A program made the position numbers and the translations under genes. A stretch of DNA of 64,000 nt from Deinandra increscens subsp. villosa (Eukaryota; Streptophyta; Magnoliopsida; Asterales; Asteraceae): contig JBCNJP010000006.1 in assembly GCA_039602395.1 (NCBI GenBank), forward strand, positions 39,829,279-39,893,278. The letters run 5' to 3'. Within the stretch, counting starts at the first letter, position 1, and each line of letters begins with the position of its first letter. Positions 33,756 to 46,234 of the stretch are shown piece by piece. The notes under the pieces are model-generated. The model was not told where the DNA came from and searched no databases. It saw nothing but the letters and a program-made list of their open reading frames with translations.

Positions 33756-34275
33756 ATTGGTATCAGAGCCAAGAATCAGTGATTCGAGGCTCACACGATA
33801 TTGATTCAAGCTGTTTTCTGGGTTATAGTTCGAGTTTTTTAAGATTTGAAGGGTAATCTGTGTTTACGACATATGCTGCTGCTGTTCTTCGAGTTCACGA
33901 TCAGATTTTCTGGGTTTCAGGGAGTTTACGACTGCCTCTGTTTGAAGATTTGAATCGTAATTGCGTTTACGAGTTCAAGCTGCAATTTTTGGGTGTTTAC
34001 GATCCAAATATTCGGTGTTTACGACTTATCCCGCTCGAAAACGGTGTTTACGATTTATCGCTACCGGAATCACAAATCGTAATCGGAGTTTACGATTCCC
34101 TCAGTCGGAATCAGGGTTTACGACTAACCACAATCGTAATCAGAGTTTACGATCGCACGTTTACGATCGGCTCCGTGTCTTTATCGTAATCAACATTCTC
34201 GATCGTAATCAGGTGTTTCAATCGGAAACAGGTGTTCTCTATCGTAATCAGGGGTTTTTGATCGTAATCTCATTT
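33560..34275 (+). repeat. GTTTACGA-word array in the Copia A LTR end and leader
   Basis: Twelve GTTTACGA words plus about seven inverse ATCGTAA words by eye in ~715 bases, ending just before the gag ATG. The same word recurs at 61180-61815, upstream of the extra ORF. There is no good unit periodicity, so this is not a simple tandem repeat. Confidence 0.9.
33758..33770 (+). other. primer-binding site, initiator tRNA-Met, Copia A
   Basis: TGGTATCAGAGCC two bases after the LTR end; standard for plant Copia elements. Confidence 0.9.
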
Positions 34276-34320
34276 GTTTGGACATTTGGACATTAGTTTT
34301 AGGTTCCCTAAGCTTACGAA

Positions 34321-37300
34321 ATGGATTTCGAACCAAGTATGTATCAGAAGTTGGATTTTGAGATTGGATCCATCACTCGCCCACCTAGACTCACCTCGGC
34401 GGATAACTTTTTGGAATGGAAATATCGATTTGAAAATCACTTGAAGAGTGTTGACCTAAGACTATGGAGAGCAGTAATCCATGGACCATTCACACCTACT
34501 CACGCAGAAGGGGTTAATGCAGGGAAGGTTAAGACGGAAGATGAGTATGATGACGATGATTGGGAAAGATGCAACAAAGCAGAAAGAGCATTTGCCATCA
34601 TAACTATGGCACTAACACCAGATATTGCTCAAGGTTTTAAACACTGCAAGACCGCTAAGGAACTCTGGAACGCTTTGGTTGTGGCTTATGAAGGGAATCC
34701 TGACATAAAGGCAAGCCGCAAGCAAATGCTGAAGCAAAAGTTTAATCTGTTCAACCATGTACAAGGTGAATCCTTTGAAGTTCAGGTGCAGAGGTTTGTG
34801 TCTCTGATGGCTGAAATGTCCAGCTATAATGTTGAACCAGACAAGGAAGACAAGAATCTGAAACTGTTGAATAGTTTACCCAAATATTGGAACACCAATA
34901 TCTCTATCATTAAGGACAACAACAATCTGAGTGAACTATCTCTTGATGCGTTAATCAACAAACTCAAGTCCAAGCTAATCGATGACAAGCAGAGAGAGTT
35001 GAACCATATAAGCTCTCTTAGCTTGGCGGGAAAACTAAATCAAGCTCTGTTGTCAGAAGATGTGGAGACTAAGCATGAAGGGAAGTCAACTGGGTGTGGA
35101 TCAAACTCGGTCGCAAAGTCAACTGCTTTTGTGGCACAACCTCAAGGAAGTTCAAGTGGAGGCGTCAACCCTGATGATACGAATGATCCCAATTTTGCTC
35201 TTGGTATGGGTTTTATGAACAACTACCATGCTCTCATGGCCGGAACTCTTGTGCCTACTGACATGTTATCGGGTGAGCTAAACCAGATAAATCCTGAAGA
35301 TGTTGAGATGTTGGATGTCTCATGGCAGATGGCTATGGCGGTCTTCAGAGCAAAGAAGTTCATGGCAAAGTCTGGGAGAAACGTCTGGAAAGATCAAGAC
35401 AAGATCAGGATGGGGTTTGACAAAAGCAAGCTGAGGTGCTACAACTGTGATGAGTATGGACATTTTGCAAGAGAGTGTAGCAAGCCGAAGAGAGAAAGGG
35501 GAGAAGAAAGGAAAGCAGGTGAAGGAAAGGGAGAGGCAAAGGCATTGGTCGTTCAAGAAGGTGGTGGTTATGATTGGACACCTCAGTTGAAAGAGTTTAG
35601 TATGTCTCATGCAATGATTGCTGCCATGGAAAGGGATGAAGAGGAAGAGCATGCTTTTGTGGTTACTGATGAAACTCCTGTGGAAGATAAGGAAGCCTTC
35701 GTTGCTGAAGCTGAAAACCTCAAGGTATGTTCTGATCCCACTTGTGCTCGTATAATTCCTGGTCTTAGACAAATCTGTAAAAATTATCAAATAGAATTGT
35801 TTGAGATAAAGTGTGAAAGGAGTTCATTTAAGGGTAGATGGCAGAAAAATGAGGAGAAGGTTAAAGCACAAACGCTAGACATAGTAAAATATCAAAAACT
35901 GGCAACTGAGAAAACTCTCCTGTATGACAATGCTAAGTTAGAAATAGCTGAGCTTAGGAATCAGGTAGATGAGATCACACATAAGTACAATGAGTTGCAG
36001 GTTAAATTTGATATGAATCAAACAAAAAGCAAAAGAATGTTTGAGGCTAGAAAATCTTTGAACTCCTGTATAACTGGTGTTAGAATGGGAAAAGACAAGG
36101 GTGGAATAGGAATTAGTTTCTCAGACAAGGGGAAGAACAATGTTCCTCAAGATAACGCTAGAGATATCATAGGAATAATCTTTGAGGAGGACCAGATAGA
36201 CAGATCTGAATCAGGAACACATGAGATAGGACCTCCGTTAGATAGTGTTCTGGTAGGAGTGACACCTTTGACCCCTCAGGAAATAGAAAATGAGAAACAC
36301 ATGTCTTATGGGTTGGGTAATCAGGATAAAATTATGACAGACACTTGTGAATCAAGTACTTCCCAGGAGTCATTAAACAATGATGTTGGACCTGCTGATA
36401 GTTTTGTTTCATGTGCAGATGAAGTAGGTATTGAAGATGTATCTGGGAAGGATGCAGAATGTTTGAGAGTTAGACAGTGTCATGTGTCGAGTAGTGTAGT
36501 TTCTGATTTACCTAAAGATGATGTACTGGCATCAGTGTCTGAATTGAATGAGTCTAGGTCTATGCAATTAGTTGTGTCCAAGTCCTTAAAACATGTTTCA
36601 AATTCTAGTAATGAAATTCATGGTTTTAAAATTCGTGTGCCTAACACTAAAGTAGGACGTGAGACTAAACCCAAAGATTTTGTAGCTTATCCTCAGGTTG
36701 TGTCGGCTTTTAATAGAACAAACAAGTCTAAATCAGAACAATTTTGTTTAATCACACAACCTGAAAAGGATACAAAACATGTTATACACAAATGGGATGA
36801 TAAGCCAGAGTGGAAATCATCTTACCCAAGACGTTCATATTTGTGTAGTCATGTAAATGGGCCTAGACCTATGAATTGTTTTCAATGTGGTAAACCAGGA
36901 CATTTTGCTGCGAATTGCTTAAATAGACCTTATTAACCATACTGTCCGCAAAACCCACGGACCAGTATGTTGCAGAAAATGATGGCAGGAGAAAACAAAA
37001 ACCAAAAACAACAAGCTTTGTCTAAGGGGAAGCAGAGTTTAGAACCAATGAAGACTGAACAGTCTAAGGTTTTGAACACAAAAGCTCCGATGACAAAGCA
37101 TGTTGAAGAAAAGTGGAATGTGACTGGACCTCCAAACTCATCTTACAAACATAAGGGAGTTTATCAAAGAAAAGAAAAAATGAAAACAAAACCTTTTGAG
37201 AAACAAGTGCCTAAAGTCAACCATGTTACTAAACCTAAGGGCAAAGCAGTTATTGAAAAACCAAAAGATGTCACTCAAACAAAACAAATGGTTTATACTA

Positions 37301-37557
37301 AATTGAAACTTGAGTGGACACCTATTGTTAAGTCAAAAGGTAAAAAGGTCACATCTCCACCAAAGAAACCGTCACCAGCAAAGAACTCTGCTAGCAGTTC
37401 TAAATCTCAAAAACAACCTAATTGGAGACCAAAAGTCAACATTCAAAATGTGAATGTATCTGAACCAAAACCAGAAATGGTCCTTCAAATGGTTAATTAC
37501 ACTGACTCCAAAGGAGTGCCCAGATCTGTTATGGCCTGGGTACCTGAATCTCACTGA
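34321..37557 (+). pseudogene. Copia A gag, one nonsense codon
   Basis: ATG at 34321 (MDFEPSMYQKLDF). Residues ~20-240 form a UBN2-type capsid region (FLEWKYRFENHLKSVD, CKTAKELWNALVVAYEG). A first CX2CX4HX4C knuckle lies near residue 373 (CYNCDEYGHFAREC), a coiled-coil-like stretch at ~500-590, and a second knuckle near residue 852 (CFQCGKPGHFAANC). A TAA at 36934-36936 interrupts; the same frame continues to 37557 with a Lys-rich basic part, giving about 1079 codons overall. That is far longer than usual Copia gags but typical of the SIRE/Maximus type. The next frame (protease) is shifted by one base, so expression of pol would need a frameshift or splicing; a TTTTTGTAG acceptor-like site lies at 37565-37573. 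Confidence 0.85.
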
Positions 37558-37573
37558 TTTCTGATTTTTGTAG

Positions 37574-39380
37574 GGACAGCCAAGTAGATCTATCGACAAT
37601 CTCTGGTACGTTGATAGCGGTTGCTCCCGACACATGACCGGAGACTTATCCCTTTTGGAAGAGGTACAAGACTTCAATGGCGGAGGAGTATCTTTTGCAG
37701 GTGGGGTAGGTGGAAGAATCAGTAAGAAAGGGGTAGTGAAGAGTGGAAGTTTGACTTTTTCTGACGTGCACTACGTGGAGGAATTATCTCACAGCTTGCT
37801 TAGTGTGTCGCAAGTGTGTGATAGAGAATTTTCTGTTTTGTTCAACAAGAAGGAATGCATCATCCTCAGACCTGGTGTCAAAATTCCAGAGGAGTGCATC
37901 TTGATGCGTACTCCAAGAAGAGGAAATTCTTATCAGCTGAATTTGGGCAAACCTCCAACTACTAAAGAAGCCTGTCTTATCTCCAAGCAGAATGAGAATC
38001 TAGCGTTATTATGGCATCGTCGACTGGGGCATGCTAATATGAAGAATCTGTCTAAGCTGGCTAAAGGAGAGCACGTCAGAAACTTACCAATCAAAGATTT
38101 CTCGTCTGTGGAGAAATGTGTGGCTTGTGCTAAGGGGAAGCAGCACAAGTTGCCACACCGTCCAAAGGTTACAAATTCTGTCTCATCTGTTCTTCAGCTC
38201 TTACATATGGATCTGTTTGGTCCCATGCAGGTACAAAGCATCAGCAAGTTTTCTTATTGTCTCGTGATAGTGGATGACTATTCTCGATTCACTTGGGTCT
38301 TCTTTCTATCGAACAAGCACGAAACTCCGGCCCTTGTGAAACAGTTCGTCACACTTATAGAAAACCAGCTGAACAAGAGAGTAAAGGGTATAAGAACTGA
38401 CAATGGAACAGAATTCAAGAATGCAGAGTTGAACATGTTTTGTGGTGAGAAGGGTATTGAAAGGCAGTTCAGTGCTCCCTACACACCACAACAGAATGGA
38501 GTTGCAGAAAGAAGGAATAGGACACTCATTGAAGCAGCAAGAACAATGATGTGTGAAGCGAAACTACCAATCTTCTTTTGGGCAGAAGCGATGAATACAG
38601 CTTGTTATGTGCAGAATAGAGTACTCCTGAACAAGCGACATGAGCAGACTCCGTACCAAATTGTTTATGGGGAGAAGCCGAGGGTGGGGTACTTCAAGAC
38701 CTTCGGGTGTCCATGCACGGTGCTAATTCAGTCTGATGTAGGGAAATTCGAAGCTAAAGCTGATGAGTGCTATTTTGTCGGTTACTCAGCAAATAGTGCT
38801 TATCGCGTGTACAACAAAACCACCAAATTGATTATCGAGGCTTTTGATGTGGATTGGATGGAGGATAATCCAACCGATGCGGGTACTGGGCCAGATTGGA
38901 TCTTTGACTACGGGTCACTGTTTGAAGGTTTTAACTTCTCCAATGTTTTCCACAATCTGGGAGAAGAAGAAGATATCATTGCTCCTAGTTCTGAAGTGAG
39001 GCCACATGTGGAAAGAGCATCAGCAGAGACTTCACGGAATTCTAATGCGAATATTCCAGAATGTTCAGGAACACATAATGCTCCAATGGATCCTCAAGGA
39101 CCAGGTATGTCTGATAATATTATTAATACTAACCTGCCTGTTACTATTTCAGTGCCTGATATCCAAGTGAGTAGAATAAACAGAGATCATCCACTCAGCA
39201 ACGTGGTTGGGCCAGTGACATCAGGAGTCACTACTAGAAGCCGCACGAGAAACATTAACTTCTGCATGTTTTCCTGTTTCATTTCCCAGATTGAGCCTCC
39301 TAATGTGATGGTTGCTCTCAAAGATCCAAGTTGGACGGAGGCCATGCACAATGAATTGAATCAGTTCTCAAAGCTGGGAG
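37574..39380 (+). CDS. Copia A protease and integrase, interrupted after the integrase
   Basis: Open from 37574. The retropepsin motif WYVDSGCSRHMTGD lies at about 37604-37645. Then come the GAG-pre-integrase region, the HHCC finger (WHRRLGHANM ... CVACAKGKQH), and the DDE core with Asp in LHMDLFGP, Asp in RTDNGTEF and Glu in GVAERRNRTL. A C-terminal region follows, reaching the start of RT (DPSWTEAMHNELNQF). At 39381 a hAT MITE interrupts the frame. The pol protein would cut Gag, integrate the cDNA and act in particles and nucleus. The integrase part itself looks intact. Confidence 0.9.
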
Positions 39381-39515
39381 CAAGGTTGCAAAAGTCGCTA
39401 GGCGCTACCAGGTCGGTCGACACGGGAGTTGTGAGTACTCGGGTCTAGGCGGGGAGTACTCGGGGAGTACTCGGACATGGTAACTATAATATAAATAAAT
39501 TTCTTGGATTATACG

Positions 39516-42115
39516 TGACATCCGAGAATTCCAAAGTTAACTTCCGTTAGACAATCTCCGTTAGTTACGTTATAAGTGTTAACTTAGTAACTAATGCTTA
39601 ACTAGGCCGAATACGTCCACGACCTTTGGTTGATCACCGAACCCGTCCATATGTGTTATGTGTTTATTTATTTATTGTCATTATGTGCAATGTGATCTAA
39701 ACACATGAATTAGTATTGATAATAGAATGTAAATTGGCCCCTTTTGGTTGCCAGCGAAACTACCGGGCGAAACTATAGATTCTCTCAGTAGCCGGCTAAG
39801 CTGTTTGATTTACATGTGTTCAGAGCCAGTTTCGCTTGGCCAGCGAAACTTCCAGCGAAACTAGCTCCTGATATAAAGACCATAAAACCCTAATTACTCC
39901 CCATTTGCATAAACCACACAAAACACACACACACCCTCCATCTCTTCTCCTGTGAAATCTGGTCAGCCGAGAAACACCACGAGCCGACGTGATCTCAGCC
40001 TCGAGACATCACCCACTCGGATCCTAGATCAAACCGTGAGTCTCCAAAACTATTTTTCATGCATATCCTATGTGTTTTCTTAAAAAGCATGCCTAAACCT
40101 CCATGTAATGGCCTGATCTTCTAGTATGATGCTTAGGGATGTTAGATCTGTTATAAAGCCCGCAACTTTACGTGTAATTTCATTCCATAATGCAGATTTA
40201 TGCTAGTTAGGTCATTTTATGCTTAAAATGTGTTCTTGATGACTTGATGATGAAAATCCATGTTTAAGGTGTTAAATCTTACTGTTTAATGTTGGTAAAT
40301 GGTTATACATGCTAGATAATAAATTTTATGAAGTATGGAAGCTATTAGAAAGATTTTCAGTCAAATTTATGGGTTTTTAGCGACTAGCGAAACTGGGCCT
40401 TCTTTAGGCGAAACTGTAGTTTCGCAAACCCTTCGAATATTCATCCAGCGACACTATATAGCGAAACTATAGTGTCGCCTGTGAAATTTAGTAACGAAAC
40501 TATTGAGCGAAACAACCATAGACCTTGTCCCTGAACGAAAGTTCAAACCAGTTTCGAGCGAAGCTATGCTAGCGAAACTGTGTCATCAGTTTTGAGCGAA
40601 ATTAGCTAGCAAAACTGTGTCATCGGGTATTCCCTAGCGAAAGTGCTGCCCGTGCACATAGCGAAATTGCGTAGCGAAACTGCGTAGCGAAACTATAGCG
40701 AAACTGTATAGCGAAACTGTGCCAAGACCAAAACCCAAACTTGTACAACTTATTTGAATGTTATGCCATGACTTACATGATTATGCAATAATGAAACATG
40801 CCTTGATTTCTGAATTATGTGAACCCTCTGTTATGATCAACCATCGGTGTCGTGCGTCGGTATGTCGTGTCATAGTTCCAACGTGCTATGTTATGGGCCA
40901 TAGTGACGTAGTTAAAGTATAGACACAACCTAACACCTAAGACCTTAATGTGATTATTAGGTCTTCGTTAGCAGTCATAATTAGACTATTTGAAGTGTAA
41001 GCTGAGCAACCTAAGGTGAGTTTCACTAACCCATTAAACGTGAGCCCGTTTGGGTCACAACGAAATCACTTAACGGAAAACAACGCTGACAGTTTGAGGA
41101 ATCGCCAAATGGGATATCTGTTATGGAAGTTGGAGTGTTTTATGGGAAGCACTTGCAACTGTCCATCCTTGGGGTTTCAAATGAAATCCGCAACCAACTA
41201 TTTAATACTTAAACACATTTGGGATTTCAAATGAAATCCGGAACAACCATTGTGACACTTAAACTCTTTTTAGGATTTCAAATGAAATCCAGAACAAACG
41301 GTTTTAATATGACTAGCATAGGTTAAAGTCTAAACCAAATGATATCACATGATTTCTAAGGATGCCTTAAAACTTAAAAGTCCTCAACAATTTAGTACCA
41401 TTAATTTTCGAAGCGAGGGGATGTTGGGTAGATCTACTGAGGGTTTGACAAACCCTGCTTCGCGGTACACAAATGTGTAGCCAACCGGTTGGAGGCCGAA
41501 CGGAGTACAATATCAGCCTATTTTAGTTGTGGGTCCCATGAGGAGCACAACTAGAGGCACAAACCATCGGCAAATGCCGAACTCTGTTACGTCAGCTTTG
41601 GTACGAACTTCCTTAGTGCATGGAAACCGGATTAGCTACCCGCGATATCGGTTGACCGCTTTAATCTTTACTTAACTAGTACATATTCGATAATTCAGCA
41701 CTTGGCAATGTTTTTACAAAACTAATTACTAATTTATATGTTGATACATACGCTTATGAGACCGGGCCACTGCATGACATGCCCACTGTGAACTCATCAC
41801 CAACCGTTAGGTTGACACTTGTGTGGTTTTAACTTTTGCAGATCGCTGAGGAGTATCCGGAGCGGGTTGGCATGGCACATGAAGACAATTTATTTCTGTT
41901 TAACCTAAATTGAGAATTTAAAAACAATGATTTTGTAAAGCACGTGGTTAGTGCTAAGACAATATTTTCCGCTGCGTATTTTGAGACTTTAATATATGAC
42001 ATGTAATTGGACTAACTCTGATTCGTTTAGTATTTGTAACTAATGGTTGTGGTCCTGGTTTGCTCGCGCCCCTTAACGGTATAAACTCCATTAGTGGTTA
42101 TTTGGGGGTGTGACA
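39516..42115 (+). repeat. 5' LTR of the chromovirus (2600 bp)
   Basis: TGACATCCGAG...GGGTGTGACA. TATA-like GATATAAAG at about 39870. GCGAAAC (or its inverse) occurs about 15 times between 39753 and 40720. There are three GGATTTCAAATGAAATCC-like palindromes around 41170-41295. The small ORF at 41016 repeats in both LTRs and has no support as a gene. Confidence 0.92.
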
Positions 42116-42118
42116 GAT

Positions 42119-42131
42119 TGGTATCAGAGCC
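42119..42131 (+). other. primer-binding site, initiator tRNA-Met, chromovirus
   Basis: TGGTATCAGAGCC three bases after the LTR. Confidence 0.9.
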
Positions 42132-42662
42132 ATAAGTTGCAGAGAACTGGAATCATTTTTGAAAAACGATTTGGAAACTGCAACTTGAAACCTTAGTTAC
42201 AAACGAACAAACAAATTCCCAAAACAAAATTTTTACGTGCCAACCTGGGATACTCGCTCTGCTGTGTAAGTAAATACTTCATACGTATATATATATATAT
42301 AAATATATATATAGACCGTGTCTAGGTAGTCTAACGGAAAACCTTAGGAAAAATTGCACACACGAATACGAAATGCGAACGCTAATGCGCACACTATTCC
42401 GGGGAAAGCGACAACGAAACGATGCTACACGCTACGTCCTGATTTCTACTATGATGACTACGCCGACGGTGACTTTTATGGGAAAGCCGACTTTCGACGA
42501 TAGTACTTGCGACTTACGACGTTCTCCGACGACGCTTCTACTTTGCACGAAAACTTTTTCTGGACTAATAGTGGGATAACGGGAAATTGTAAATATACAT
42601 ATTATGGGATATGTATAGAGTATAACTGTAACTGAACACTGGCTACTTTAACTATCCAGAAA

Positions 42663-44442
42663 ATGCCTGGAAGAGGACACGGAAGGAACAACATTAACCT
42701 GACACCTGCACAACTGCAAGCTATGATAAACGAACACGTGCAAGCCGCAGTGGCAGCCGTCCAAGCTACATTCGCCGCACAGGGTAATTATTATGCCGGT
42801 TAAGGCACAAAGCGATTATATTTTGACCTGTTTAAACTTGAAACCCGAACTATTTGTGCATCAGGAAACCTCCATCACTACACGTTTAAGTCTTTCATGG
42901 ACTGCAAGCCAATAACGTTTTCCGGCGAGGAAGGAGCGGTAGGACTCCTCAGGTGGATTGAGAAGTCTGAGAAGGTCTTCTCTATGTGCAACTGCCCTGC
43001 TGAGAATAAGGTGAAATATGCGACTGGTACCTTCGAGGGAGCTGCTCTCTCCTGGTGGAATGCCGAAATCCAGATGATTGGGGTAGATGCGGCTAATAGC
43101 ATGGAATGGGAAGCGTTTAAGGAACTGGTTATGGAGGAGTATTGCCCTCGGGATCAAGTCAAGAAGCTGGAAGGAGAGTTTTTGAACTCCAAGATGTCTG
43201 GGTTAGAAATTGAGGAATACACTGCGCGTTACCACGAGTACGCGGTACTATGCCCGATAATGGTTGATGCTGAATTTAAACGCATTGAGCGTTATCTGGA
43301 GGGTCTCGCACCCCAAATCAAGAGTTTGGTGACAGCTAGCAACCCAACAACTGTGCAGCAAGCCATCCGTTTGGCTCATAAGTTAACCGATCAGGAAATC
43401 GAGAGGGGTACTCTACCCGCAAAGGCCACTGTGAAGACTGCCTTAAGTGGCAAGCGTAAGGCTGAAGAAGAAGCTCCAGCAACATCTGTGAACAATCAAA
43501 CTGTTGGGAATCAATCTGGGAGATCCTCTAACTCCCAATATCAGAACAAGCGACCTGACAACACAAGGACCAATTTCAGCAATGGCAGCAACAGTGGAAG
43601 TAATAATCGCCAAGGCGGGAATGGAAACTACAAGGGTAAAGCCCCGTTTTGTAACAAGTGCGGGAAACACCACAATGGTATGTGTACCAAAGGTCTGGAG
43701 TGTGGAAGATGTGGGAAACTGGGGCATGAGGCCAACAACTGCTGGACCAACTTACAAAGGTTAAACAACAACGGTCAGAACCAAGGTGGCAATAACAACA
43801 ACAGGGGAAACGGAAACAACCGCAACGGGCAAGGAAACAATCAGAACAACAACAATGGTGGAGCCCGCGGCTGTTATGAATGTGGCGCGCAAGGCCACAT
43901 GAGGAAAGATTGCCCGCAATTGCGCAGGCAAGGGAATGGTAACAATGGCAACGGTGGGAACCCGGGCAACGGGAATGGTAACGGTGGGAATGGTAATGGT
44001 GGAAACGGTAACGGTGGGAATGGTAGAGGTCGTGCCTTCGTTATGGGTCAAGGGGAAGCTCGCAACGACGCCAACGTGATTAACGGTAAATTTATGCTTA
44101 ATGATTACTTCGCTACTGTATTGTTTGACTCTGGTGCTGAAAGAAGTTTTATTTCCACTAAGTTTGCTAGGCTAATTAATGCTAAACCGATTGACTTAGA
44201 TGCTAAGTATGTGGTAGAGTTAGCAAATGGTAAAATTCACGATACGACTCAGATAGTTAAGGACTGTAGGATAGAACTAGCTGGCCATACGTTAGGAATC
44301 GATCTTATGCCTTTCCCGATTGGTAGCTTTGATGTCATAGTCGGAATGGATTGGTTATCTGAGAACCGAGCTGAAATTTTATGTCAAGAAAAAGTGATTC
44401 GTATTCCACTCGAAGAAGGTGAAGTGTTAACAGTTCAAGGTG
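42663..44442 (+). CDS. chromovirus gag and protease, with an in-frame stop or an 81-bp intron near the start
   Basis: ATG at 42663 (MPGRGHGRNNINLTPAQLQA) leads to a TAA at about 42801. A segment from 42784 to 42864 begins GTAATT and ends CATCAG, is 81 bases long, contains the stop and keeps the frame, so it could be a spliced intron. Then: capsid (FSGEEGAVGLLRWIEKSEKV), three zinc knuckles (CNKCGKHHNGMC, with a shortened spacing; CGRCGKLGHEANNC; CYECGAQGHMRKDC), an Asn/Gly-rich low-complexity tract (~43760-44030), and the retropepsin with FDSGAERSFIS (about 44122) and VGMDWLSENRA. At 44443 the inner element interrupts the protease-RT link. Gag forms the particle; the protease matures it. Confidence 0.88.
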
Positions 44443-46078
44443 TGATGTGTTGCAAACACATCCGGTTTTCCTAAGTCTTTTGTTACGTATTTGAGTCTAA
44501 TTGAGTCGGTTTGTGTTTGTTTTAATTGTTTTTAGTTAAGTTTAGTCTTGGAGTCTTTTATTTATGGTTTTACAAGTTTTTCATGTGTTAGTAAATTCCC
44601 GAGGCCACGAGAGAAAGCGAGAAGAGAACAAGAAAAGAAGGATGAAGAAGTGCTGAATAAGCTGTTCTAGGCGTATCGCCTGGAACCTCATATTTGTAAG
44701 CGATACGCGCGGAAAAGGGAAGTCAACGAGGGTCTTAAGTCGGTTTGACCGACTGTTTTGTCGCGACATCAGTTCTAGGCGTTTCGCCTAGCCGTAATAC
44801 ACCTCCAAGCGATACGCTTGGAGGTCCAAAACCCGCAGAAAAAGGAAATTTCGTATAAAATCAAGTTTAGGGTTTGTATTCGGAATAACACGACTTCCAG
44901 ACGGCAGAGGAGAGAACCAAGGCGATTTTTAGAGACAGGAGAGAGCTGGGAACAAGGAGAACCATCAAGGAATCAACAATCGATCATCAAATCATCATCA
45001 AATCATTCGGTTCTTCTCGTTTCTTGTTTTGAATTCTTAGTTTCAGTTATGTTCACTGTTAAAGATTCAAACTTATTTGTTTTTATGCTATGAACATGAT
45101 TGTAGGCTAGGCGTTTAACACCGCCTAGACCGTTATGATGAACAATTAATATTTATGACTTTGTTTGGCTTTTGACAACTTGATTGATGTAATGTTTCTT
45201 TCAATTCCATTGTTGACATGATTGTATGCATATGACCACTAGAGTTAGGGTTTGAATTAATTTACTAAACTACTTAGCCTGCGAATGTCTTTCGGTTTGG
45301 GTTGGGTAATCGGTTGCGTGACTGTGTGTTTGCGATTGGTTTGATTGTCTGTCTTGATTATCATAGTTTAGTATTTTGAGGAATCCTCTGATTCTTGTGT
45401 GCTGCTCTAGTTAGACAAGCCGGAAGGTGATAGCTAGGTCGGATAGTCGGGTTGATTAGTGGATTAGGATCACATTGCCATCGGGAGAGGGATGCCCTAG
45501 GAAATTAGTTAGCTTGCTATTCCGTGTCAGTTGTGTTGATTAGTGGTAGTTCCTGCTAGCTTAAGGTACCTTAGATTGTTTCGAGGGTGGTTAGGTCTAG
45601 TTGAGGTTGGATGTACCCACAAGGTGAACTCCTGTCCGAACGTTAGGAACATTTGCTAAGAAGGACTTAATCGGTGAATTAGCTGCCATCAGAGTTGTCA
45701 TTGCCAGATGAGGTTGTAGGTGTTGGTTGGGATTCTAGGTCTAGGTGGTGTCTTTCTCGTATCTGATTGTTTCCTGAATTTTTCCTGCTGTCCGTTTGTT
45801 AGTTGCATTAGTTAATTTCAGTTATTAAATCCTCAAATCTCAAATCAAAACCCAAATTACTCAGTATTTCCATTTTCTAGGTCTAGGTTAAGTCTTTGTC
45901 TTGAGAGTGTCCTTAGGGTTCAATATTCCCGGTCTTCCTTAGCTTTACTACGATCCGACAGGTACACTTGCCTTAGGGTTCGGTTCAGTTTTAGGGTTTT
46001 CGGTAAAATTAGGTGTGTCTAGGTCTAGGTTTAGGTCTAGGTTTTTATTACATTTTTAGGTACGTTCCGAGCACATCA
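44443..46078 (+). repeat. 5' LTR of the Athila-like element
   Basis: TATA-like GTATAAAAT at about 44853. Four GGCGTATCGCC / AGCGATACGC-type palindromic words at about 44667, 44696, 44774 and 44808. The 62- and 91-aa ORFs that recur in both LTRs are not supported as genes. Confidence 0.93.
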
Positions 46079-46084
46079 AGTTTT

Positions 46085-46101
46085 TGGCGCCGTTGCCGGG
46101 G
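46085..46101 (+). other. primer-binding site, tRNA-Asp type
   Basis: TGGCGCCGTTGCCGGGG, complementary to the 3' end of plant tRNA-Asp, six bases after the LTR. Usual for Athila-like elements. Confidence 0.85.
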
Positions 46102-46234
46102 ACACTTGGCGATTGGCAAGATTAACTTAGGTCGTTGTCAGGAAATTTGAGTCTTTTCGGTTTTCCGTGTCTAGAGTCTTAGGATTTCCGTTTCGAGTCT
46201 AGATTTTTAGGTTTAATTTTTCTTTTAATTTTCG

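Noticed and set aside
33758..33770. tRNA-like sequence (also at 27699, 31387, 42119, 46085)
   Set aside because: Only the 3' end complement of tRNA-Met or tRNA-Asp is present, so these are primer-binding sites, not tRNA genes.
35320..35790. 156-codon minus-strand ORF in Copia A gag
   Set aside because: Antisense of the gag frame; no recognisable domain.
41016..41234. 72-codon ORF identical in both chromovirus LTRs
   Set aside because: Falls in a palindrome-rich LTR part; identity reflects LTR duplication.
44581..45093. 62- and 91-codon ORFs, repeated at 51048-51560
   Set aside because: They lie wholly in the LTR and overlap the TATA and leader region; repetition only reflects the two LTRs.
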